Assembly (NCBI RefSeq): GCF_002453355.1
Contig: NZ_DKGQ01000057.1
Span: forward strand, 1 to 64,000
Length of the DNA: 64,000 nucleotides
Source: Psychrobacter sp. UBA6766
GTDB taxonomy: Bacteria > Pseudomonadota > Gammaproteobacteria > Pseudomonadales > Moraxellaceae
Reading direction: 5' to 3'
Position 1 is the stretch's first letter. Each line of letters begins with the position of its first letter. The notes beneath the pieces are model-generated. The model saw nothing but the letters and a program-made list of their open reading frames with translations. It did not search any database and was not told the origin of the DNA. Positions 1 through 10,100 of this stretch are shown piece after piece. The translations under genes and the position numbers were made by a program.

Positions 1-26
1 ACTAGTTATCTAGGACAGCCCCAAAG

Positions 27-956
27 CTAATTAAAAACCACGGTTTTATGGCCGGCGACAATCACGCGATTTTGCACATGCCAATTCACCGCGCGCGCCA
101 AGACATTGCGCTCGATATCACGGCCAATCGCACGTAATTCTGCTACTCCTTGACGGTGAGTGACGCGATGAACGTCTTGCTCAATGATAGGACCTTGATC
201 AAGCTCAGCGGTGACATAATGTGCGGTCGCTCCGATAAGCTTGACGCCTTTCTCATAAGCCTGACGATAAGGGTCAGCACCGACAAAGGCGGGCAAAAAT
301 GAATGGTGAATATTGATGACTTGCATCGGCCAACGCTTGACAAAATCAGATGATAAAATCTGCATATAACGCGCTAATACCAGCAAGTCATTGCCTGCCA
401 TCAACGTATGAATCTGCTCTTCTGCTTCAGCCTTGTTATCCTTGATGACTGGCACATAATGGAAAGTAATGCCAAAGTTTTCTACTGCTTGGCGCAAATC
501 TTCGTGATTACTGACAACAGAGGTAATCTCGCAATCGAGTAATCCGCGCTGATACCGCCATAACAAATCTAATAAGGCATGATCGAACTTTGACACTAAG
601 ATGCCAACCTTGGTTTTAATCGCATTGTTATGTAAGCGCCACGCCATATTATGGCGCTTAGCCACCGTATGCCCAAAGCTGGCTTCAAAGTTATCCATAA
701 TTTCGCTCAAGCCTGCTAACGCAAACTCTAAGCGCATAAAATATTGACCACCTTCGTGAGCGGTTGAATACTGATCGAGAGTGATAATATTGCCGCCATA
801 ACGATAAATAAACTCAGATACGGCTTGTACGATACCCGCTTGATCGCGACATTTTATGAGTAGCGTCGCGGTATCAATAGCCGCCACAACTGGTGAGTTT
901 TGAGAATTTTTGCTCGACTTTATGCTTGCTGTAGCAGTCGTGGTATTGTCTGACAT
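27..956 (-). CDS. purU: Formyltetrahydrofolate deformylase PurU
   Basis: Hydrolyses 10-formyl-tetrahydrofolate to tetrahydrofolate and formate, balancing one-carbon pools and supplying formate for purine synthesis. The 309-residue protein has an N-terminal ACT domain (about residues 30-105, beginning TLLIKCRDQAGIV) and a formyltransferase-type domain (about 115-305). The expected catalytic Asn-His-Asp are visible as N215 and H217 in INIHHSF and D253 in ELDQGP. E. coli PurU is about 280 residues; the extra length is a Ser/Thr-rich leader. I chose the ATG ending at 956; an in-frame ATG at 1004 would add 16 residues unlike the family. Neither start has a good Shine-Dalgarno sequence. It stands alone, 125 bp from the next gene's terminator. 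Confidence 0.95.
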   Translation of the reverse strand: MSDNTTTATASIKSSKNSQNSPVVAAIDTATLLIKCRDQAGIVQAVSEFIYRYGGNIITLDQYSTAHEGGQYFMRLEFALAGLSEIMDNFEASFGHTVAKRHNMAWRLHNNAIKTKVGILVSKFDHALLDLLWRYQRGLLDCEITSVVSNHEDLRQAVENFGITFHYVPVIKDNKAEAEEQIHTLMAGNDLLVLARYMQILSSDFVKRWPMQVINIHHSFLPAFVGADPYRQAYEKGVKLIGATAHYVTAELDQGPIIEQDVHRVTHRQGVAELRAIGRDIERNVLARAVNWHVQNRVIVAGHKTVVFN

Positions 957-1091
957 AATGCGCCCAATTAAAAATGAAACGTGCTTCTTACTTTGAATAT
1001 GCATAGCAGCATAGGAAACCGACTATTCTAATCGCTTTTGCAATATTTTGCTGATTGAGTTGCTTGTATTTGGTTATTGAGATTATGAATA

Positions 1092-1117
1092 CAAAAACCC
1101 CCAATTTGGGGGTTTTG
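1092..1117 (-). terminator. Rho-independent terminator of the giant lipoprotein gene
   Basis: On the minus strand a C5/G5 stem with a short AATT-type loop is followed by a run of five T. It lies about 30 bp past the stop codon of the 9.9-kb gene and separates it from purU. Confidence 0.85.
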
Positions 1118-1147
1118 TAAAATGCTAATTAAAAAATCACTGCGCTT

Positions 1148-4100
1148 TTATTCAACTTTTAGGGTTTTAGAAAAACCGAATCCATTGTTACTTACATCAA
1201 CAGTTGAACCTAGTTCAAATGCTTTACCAAAATCTATAATATAAGAATTAAAGCCTGCAGTTGGTGCATTGGCTGAATTCTCACCATTGATAGAAACACT
1301 GTAATTTGGTGAATAAGGTGATAAAGCAACCTTAGTACGCGATGTATTCTCATTAATAGTTACACTCATACTATTGGTACAAGTCGCTCCACCATCACCA
1401 AATGGGCTAGTATTATTAATCCAAGGAGTTATAAGAGTTGACCCATTTACTGATAAATCATCTACTGAAGTTGGTAACTGATAATTCATACTTTGGGTGT
1501 TCTCGCTACCATTTAAGAAAGTAGAAGCGTCAAAGCGCACTTTTACCCAGTTCGAATAGCGCAATGGATAGCGAATCTCAAAATCAGCACGACCTTCATT
1601 ATTAGTAACAAAGGTATAACTGTCATCCGATACTGTTCCACCAATGATAGCTACTGGGTTAATCGCTTCCAGCGTACCATTAGCGTTTTTGTCTTCATTT
1701 ACGACAATGTCAGTATCTTTATCTAGAGTATAATTATAGTTTGCATCTTCTGTAGGGTACCATCCAGACTTTAACGGTACTGGCGTTTTTCCAGAGAAAG
1801 ATCTTGGTTCAGGTGTTGTCACACTAATGAGCTTACCATTCTCATCAAACTCCTTAATATCAGCCGCTTGATAAGTTACGGTACTGTCTAATAAACAATA
1901 TTTTCCTTGTGCGTATTCAGTAGCATAAGACTTAATTGACACTTCTTGCTCCGCTACAGCACGACCTGAACCATCCATGACAGATATCGAACCACGTACC
2001 GTGTAATATATATCATCAGAAGATAACTTATTAGAGAATGCTAAAGTAGTATATACCGCTTCTTCGGATACTGTAATATTAGTGGTCTTAATACCTATGC
2101 CTGCATTGTCCTCTAATAAACGCGCGTTAATAATCACGCCACCAATAGGAGAGCTAGCATTAGCCTGATAAATAACTCGTGCCTCACCTCTACTATTTGT
2201 TACTGCTGTGGCAGCAGATAAGCGACCTGCCGATGAGTCTGAGGCACGACTAAACACCACTGTTTGCCCTTCTACCGGCACATCATTTTTACCTTTGACC
2301 GTAGCAACAACTTCAGTGCTACCACCAGGACTAATAACAGATTTCACGGCTTGAAATAGCAGTTTATCAGGTGTTGTAGCACGGAAGCGTGTATCGACGG
2401 TGGTCTGATAACGGGGCTCGCCGTTTTGTAGAGTTTCGCCTAATACTTTGGCTTGTAGTACCGCTGTGCCGGCAAGCTCAGACTTTAGCCAAAACTTAAC
2501 AGTAATGACGTTGTCGTTAATATCACTCGCTTCAATAGGCTTGGAGACGATGACATTATCTTCAAACTTACCGATATAACTGGTAATGAGACTTCCAAGA
2601 GAAGTCTGTAACTCTACTTGTTTCCCTTCTAACCCCTTCGCCTGATTGGCGTTATCAGCACGGATTTGAATTTGAATCTCTTTTGGCTCATTGACATCAT
2701 ACAGCTTTTCAATGTTAATAAAGCTGATACCCGCTTGGGACACTTTGACCAAATCAATGCTATTGATACTACGCTGGGTGTTGACACTGTCCTCGCCAAC
2801 GGCGCGGGCAAGTACTTTTAAGTTACCATTATTGTCAAAGGTAAGCTGATCCTCTTTGACTTCAAACGTCGCTTGACCATCGCTATTAGTAGTCGCTATT
2901 GCCGTTGGTGCAATCAACTCGCCATTAGCGTCAATCAGCTGCATTGCTGCATTACCAATCGTCTGCCCTGCACCATCAATGAGGGTGGTAGTGATGGTAA
3001 TCGCCTCACTATCTTGCAGCTTAGTGTTGCTCGCTTCAATACCAATTTTCGTACCCACGGCTGAGAGGCTTAGTGTTTTACTTTCGCGGGTAGTCAGTGT
3101 GACATCACCATTAGCATCATATTCAGGGGTAACTATCTTGGCTTCAATATCAATGGTGTGATTTATGCGCGCATTGATGCTGCCTGCGGCTAAAAGTACG
3201 CCGACATCAATTTGACCATTCGCATCAGTAGTCACCATGCTTGGTGTCGTAAGTGTCGCTCCACTTGCCGCTAGGTTGGTAATAGCCAGCTGTACAGGAA
3301 CGCCGGCTAAGATGCCGCCTTTGCTGTCAGTCACGCGGAAGGTGGCATTGGTTTGATCTCCACCAGTAGTTAGCGTGGACTTATCAGAACTGGCCAATAT
3401 TTGATAACTATCAATTGACGATGTATTTACAGCGACGATATAGTCTTGGTTCAAGTTAAAACCTTCAGAGGTAGTAGTGCTGGCGGTAACTCTGATGCCA
3501 GCTTCAATCTCAGCTTGAGTACTATTACCAGGCCCAGATTCAACAGCCACATTAAAGATTGCTATACCTTCGCTGTTAGTAGTAGCAGTCTTGTTGATAA
3601 TGGTTACACTTTTTTGAATTGACTTATCAATACTTAAGCGCACATCACGGCCAGCAATATTGTTTTTATCATCCTTTAGACGCACAAAGACTTTAAAGGT
3701 ATCGCCTTTGATATTGACTACTTTATTTGCGCCAATAGAAAGGTTTTCTTGAGTACCGCTTGCTGGGTTAGTAGTCTGTACTGTACTGGTTTTAGTCGCA
3801 ATATTACCGTTAGCATCCGCAGCTGAGAAGGCGACAAAAAAGCTTGAGCCGATGGCTTTTTTCTGTTCCTCTGTCAACCCTGCTGGCACCGCAAGGGTAT
3901 AACTGGCCACCCCTGAATTATTAGTGACCTGCTCTTTACCACTGACCAGACGCACGCCTTGCTCTGCAATCGCAGCAGGGAGTGCTAGGAAAACTTTTTG
4001 TCCCGCAATTACATTGTCTTGACTGTCTTTAGCAATGACTTCTACCTGTGTTTGACCACCGTTTAGGTTGAGTGGCTCAGGCGTTAAATCAATCAGATCA

Positions 4101-7100
4101 ATCGCCGCTTTGGTGGACTGTACATTGAACTCAATCGCTTGCGTTTTACCTGTCAAGGTTTCACGCAGTATGGCTTCAAGTTTTTTGTTTTTTAGCGCCG
4201 CTTTTTGCTCTTTAGTTAAGTTATTAGGCACAGTGACGGTAAAGCTGACATTACCACTAGCATCCGTGGTCACTGAGGTGATGCTGTCGCCTGCTTTGCC
4301 ATTGACGGTCAATAGTTTTGCTAATGATCTGTCCTTAAAATCAATGGTCACCGGTTGACCACTGATTGGAATATTGGTGGTTTGTGTGCTGATACCTGCA
4401 CCCACAACGACCGTATCGCCTTCACCATTCAAGGTATAGTACGGACGGTTGTTGATAAGGGTTGGGTTGTTTAGGACGGTCAGATCAACTGCTGGTCTGA
4501 CAATGTTAATTTGTTCAATATTAGAGGTATATTTACCGCCTTTTTCAACGTAAGACAGCTGGTAATTGATGCCGACATTTTTTAGTTCTTCACGCTCTTC
4601 ATAGCCCAAACCTTCAGGGATAGTCACAATAAAGGTCGTTTCACCATTGAAGTCGATAATACTACTGTCCGTACTGACTGTAACCCCATAGTCTTGCGCT
4701 TTTTTGCCAAGAAGAATGCTGACCTCTTGATCTTTTGCAGCACTATTAGTTTTATTATTCAACAGCTGTACTTTGATGACACCTTCACCACCAAGCTCAC
4801 TGATGGTTGGCGTGACAATGGAGGCAAAATATAAGCTGGTTGCAGGCTCTTTGACCGTTATAGTATCGCTGATAGACTTTTTAAGGTTATTGTCGTCAGT
4901 AATTGTGGCAACGTAGTTGATGCCATTTTTAAGCAGCGCACTTTTTTGAGCATCGGTTAGGGGCTGCGTTATATTGACCGTAAAGTTGACTCGGCCCGCC
5001 TTATCAGTCGTCTGCTCACTGTCTTCGATGACCACACCTGGTGCGTTTTGGATACTGAGTTTGACCTGCTTACCAAACGCAGCACTACTATCAGGGTATT
5101 TACCAGTAAGACTGATAGTCAGCTTGTCATCATAGATACTCACGCCATTGGGAGTACTGTTTGAAGTCAGTAGTATGTCACTGATAGCGTCTTTGTCAGT
5201 GATCAAGATATTATTACTTGTGGCCTGTGAACTGCGTTCAAGATCATCTGTAACCTCAGCGGTTAAGACAAACTTACCTATAGTCTCAAGACTATCTTTT
5301 TGTGCTTGGCTCAGCCCCTCAGGGACACGAACAGTATAACGGACCATGCCAGTACTATCTGTTGTTTGCGTAGCGGCGCTCTCTAGGGTTAGCAGTCCTG
5401 CGTCAATCAAAGCTTTATTTAATACTGCTTTAACCTCTCGATCAGCAACCACGCCGCCATTTTCGTCATTAACGCGGAAGCTAATGGTAGTGCTGCCGCC
5501 TGAGCTTGACAACTGAGTACTGCTCACTGTACCAAAGTTCAGCTGGTACTGTGCTTCAGGCGCTTCAGCATTTGCAGTAAAGTCTTGCTCTTTAATGCCA
5601 TCGTCATCAGTCAAAATAGCAGTGTAATTAATGCCATTTGCTGCAATAGCTTGACGCTGAGCTGTGGTTAGGCTTGGGTCGATGTTGACAGTGAAGCTTG
5701 CCATACCTGAGGCGTTGGTCACTTGTTGACTGCCTACGATACTAAGACCTGCGATATCCTTTATAACAAGTTTGATATCTTTGCCAGCAGCGGCGCTACC
5801 GTCTGGGCGTTTACCGAGTACGCTTAGAATAAAGCTGTCTTTTAGGACGTTAATGACACTTGGTTTACTGTTTGACGTCAAGGTAGTTTTACTAGAAGCG
5901 CTAATACTGATCGGCTGACTCTCAACTGGAGTGCGTGCACCTGAAGTTTCTATTAAAACGGCTTTTAATTTGAAGCCTGTCGCATCTTCTAGCTGCTTTT
6001 TTTGTATGGCATTTAAATTATTTGGTGCATTTACCGTATAGTTGACCACACCTTGAGCGTTGGTCGTTTGTGACGAATTACCACTAAAGGTGAGTAACCC
6101 TGCATCTGTCAATGCCTTTGGTAAACTTGCAGTGACGTTTTGGTCAGTAATAACGCCGCCTAATTTGTCCGTTACGCGGAAGCTGACGACAATTGAGCCG
6201 CCTGAACTTGGCAACTGAGTACTACTGCTTGGGCTGACATTAATATTGTACTGCGCATCAGGGACTTCGGCACGAGCGGTAAAGTCTTCTTCTTTAATAC
6301 CATCGTCATCGGTTAGGATGGCAGTATATTTAATATCATCTTTTGCCATTTGTTCGCGTTGATCTTGAGTGAAACTTGGGTCAATGTTGACAGTAAAGAT
6401 GGCTGTACCTGAGGCATTGGTACGGGCTTCACTCTCTTTGACGCTAAGACCAGCCGTGTTTAGCATCACTTTGATAACTTTGTCTGAGACAACATCACCA
6501 TTTTGCTTGTTCGCTTTCACTTGAATAGTGAACGTATTTTTTAGGACGTTCACTATCTCTGGACTGGTTTGCGACTTGAGACTGCTTTTGCTTTGTTGAA
6601 GTTGTGAGCTGATAGCAATCTGAGCGCTTAGTTGTTCACTGCGAACACCTGAGGCTTCGACTATACTTGCAGTTAGAGCAAACTTACCTTTGTCGTTCAA
6701 TGTCTTTTTCTGTGCCGCGCTTAATCCAGCAGGAACACGGACAGTGTAGCGGACTTCGCCTCGCTCATTGGTAGTTTGTGTCGATTGACCGTCTAGGATA
6801 AGAAGTCCGACCAGCTTCTCAGGCAATGCGGCAGTCACTGCTTTACCGGCTATCACGCCGCCATCTTTATCATTAACACGGAAGCTGACGACTGTGCTAC
6901 CGCCTGAGCTTGATAGCTGGGTGTTGCTAAGCGTACCGAAGTTAATCTGATACTCTGCAGCCGGAATTTCCACAGCAGCGTTGGACTTGCTAGTGGTCAC
7001 ACCATCATCGTCAGTTAGGCTTACTGTATAATCAATACCTGAGGCTACGAGTGCCTTGCGCTGTGATTCACTAAGACTTGAATCGATATTGACAGTAAAT

Positions 7101-10100
7101 GTGGCATTGCCCGACCCATCTGTCGCTCGCTCATTGTCTTTGATGCTAATACCAGTGGCATTTATCGTTAGCTTCGCAAATTTATATGCCGCTACACTAC
7201 TATCAGGACGCTTACCTGAGACTTGAATGGTAAAGCTATCTTTTAAGATATTAACGGTTTTTGGCTTTACTTGAGTGCGTAGGATGGTTTTGCTGACTTG
7301 GGCTTTATCAGTGATGCCAATCGTAGCACTTGTCGCTGACGTGCTAGCGCCTGACGTTTCAGTGGTTGTAGCAGTAAGAGCAAACGGTTCGGTCGCTTCA
7401 AGTGTGGTTTTTTGGCTAGCGCTCAACTCTGTTGGTACGCGCACACTAAAGGTGACCATACCATTGGCATCAGTCGTTTGAGTGGCGCTGCCATCTAGTG
7501 TCAGCAGACCTGCTTTGACCAACGCCGATGGCAGCGCGGCAGTCACAGGTTGATTAGTAATCACGCCGCCATTTTTGTCATTGACGCGGAAGCTGACGGT
7601 GGTTGTGCCGCCCGCGCTTGATAGTTGTGCACTGCTGATTTGACCGAAGCTGACTTTATATTGTGCATCAGGCACAACCGCAGCCGACTTAAAGCTTTGT
7701 GTGGTCACACCATCATCATCAGTTAAGACGGCTGTATAGCTAATACCGGATTTAGCAATGATGTCTCGCTGCTCTTTGGTTAAGCTTGGATCGATATTGA
7801 CAGCAAATGTAGCATTACCGGCATTGTCAATGGCTTGCTCATTATCTTGAACGCTGATACCAGTAGTATTGATCGTGAGCTTCGCAACTTTATCTGTCGA
7901 CGCGCTACCATCAGCACGCTTGCCTGAGACTTGAATGGTAAAGCTGTCTTTTAAGACATTGACAATTTTTGGCGAGCTTTGTGCGGTTAATACGGTCTGA
8001 CTTTGTTGTACCTTATCAGTCACACCAATCGCCACACTAGCTGGGCTGCTAGCTCCTGACGCCTCAATAGCTTTGACGTTTAGTGGAAAGCCGCTGTTAT
8101 TTTCGAGCAATGTTTTTTGCTCAGTAGTCAATCCTGTCGGCACACGTACGCTAAAACTAACCACCCCTTTATTATCAGTGGCTTGCTTGGCATTACCATC
8201 TAGAGTAACGACGCCTGCTTTGACCAATGTCGATGGCAGCTGGGCAGTCACGGATTGATTAGCGATCACGCCGCCATTCTTGTCATTGACCCGAAAGCTG
8301 ACTGTAGTTGTGCCGCCAGCACTTGATAGCTCTTTACTTGTTATTTGCCCAAGTTTGATTTGGTACTGAGCGACAGGTACAGCAGCTTGGGCGGTAAAGT
8401 TTTCGATCGCACTGCTGTCATTATCGGTTAAGATAATTTGATAATCGATGTTACTGGCAGCGATGGCGCGGCGCTCAGCTAAGCCTAGGCTCGGATCAAT
8501 ATTGACTGTAAATGTGGCATTACCCGACCCGTCTGTCGTTTGCTTGTTGCCTGCAATGCTGATGCCGTTGATCCTTGAAATATTAAGCTCAACGGGTTTA
8601 TTGATTGCTGCATTGCCATTAGGCTGCTTGGCGGCCACGCGAATACTAAAGCTGTCTTTTAACACATTGACCACGCTTGGCATGGTGCTGGCGCTGACGA
8701 CAATGTTACTTCTGGTTGGGTCGGCACTGACAGTGATATATTCACTGACCTGCTCGATACTAACGCCTGAGTCTTCTGTTAAGCTTGCGGTTAGCTTAAA
8801 GCCATTTTTTTCGAGCGTTTTCCGGTCAAGGGCAGATAAATCATTAGGAATAGCGACAGTATAGCTGACCACCCCTTGATCATTAGTAACTTGCGCTGCA
8901 GCGCTCCTGAGCGTGAGCAGTCCTTTTTGCGCCAAATCTTGTGGCAAGCTGACTGTGACTTCTTTGCCTGTAATCACACCGCCGTTTTTATCATTAACCC
9001 GGAAGCTGATGGTAGTCTCGCCGCCGGTACTGAGCAGTTTTTTCTTGCTTGCCGTGCCTTTATTAATTTGATACTCAGCAACTGGCATGATGACGGATAC
9101 GGTATCCGACTCACTGGTGATACCATCGTCGTCGGTTAAGGTGACGGTATAAGGGATGCCGTTTTTAACTAGGTTGTTACGCTGCGTGTCAGTCAAGTTT
9201 TGAATATTAACTTTGAAAGTAGCTTTGCCGGCGCTATTAGTGACCTGCTCACTGCCTTCGATGCTCACGCCTGGGATGTTATTAATAGTCAGTTTGACCG
9301 CTTTGTCACTTGCGGTGCTACCGTCTGGGCGCTTGGCAGCAACCTGGATACTGAAGCTGTCTTTGAGCACATTGACCGCGCTTGGAGCGCTCGCAGAGCT
9401 TAAGATAGTTTCACTCTCAGCGGTGATTTGTACGCGCTTACTATCAATGTTGCTGCTTGCACCTGATGACTCAATGGCTTTTGCACTCAGTACAAAGCCA
9501 CCTGCGGTTTCTAGTAATTCTCGATTACTTTCAGACAAGCCCTTTGGAATACTGACAGTATAGCTAACCACCCCTTTGTTATTAGTGGTTTGCGTGGTAG
9601 TACTGTCTAAGCGTAATAGCCCGTTTTGGGTCAATGATGAAGGCAAGCGCGCAGTGACAGTCTCGCCTGCGACTGCGCCGCCGTCTTTGTCGCTTACGCG
9701 AAAGCTGATGTCTACGCTACTGCCAAAGCTTGAAATTCTAGGCTTGCTGACGCTGCCCGCTTTGATCTGATATTGCGCAGCAGGTATCTCAACCTGACTT
9801 TTGTTATTCGCTACAGTAATCGCTTTGTTTGGCTCAAATAAAGTGACTGTATAGCTGATACCGTCTTTGGCAATTTTGCTACGATCTACAATGCTCAATG
9901 TCGGGGCAATTACGATATCGACGAGCGCTTGGCCTTTAGCATCGAGGGTAAGTGCCTCTTTGCTTAAACTGACCCCTTTGATGGTATCGTTAAGTTTGAT
10001 GGTTACTTTTGTATTTGCAATATTTGTTGGTACTTTATTATTGATAGCGTTAGCGTTAATAGTGAGCGTTTGCTTATCGCCATAAGCATTGATCTTATTG

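Noticed and set aside
2600..10100. Numerous open frames of 60-140 codons on the plus strand across the giant gene
   Set aside because: They are antisense shadows of the repeat codons; they recur with the 700-bp period, lack ribosome sites and share no family.
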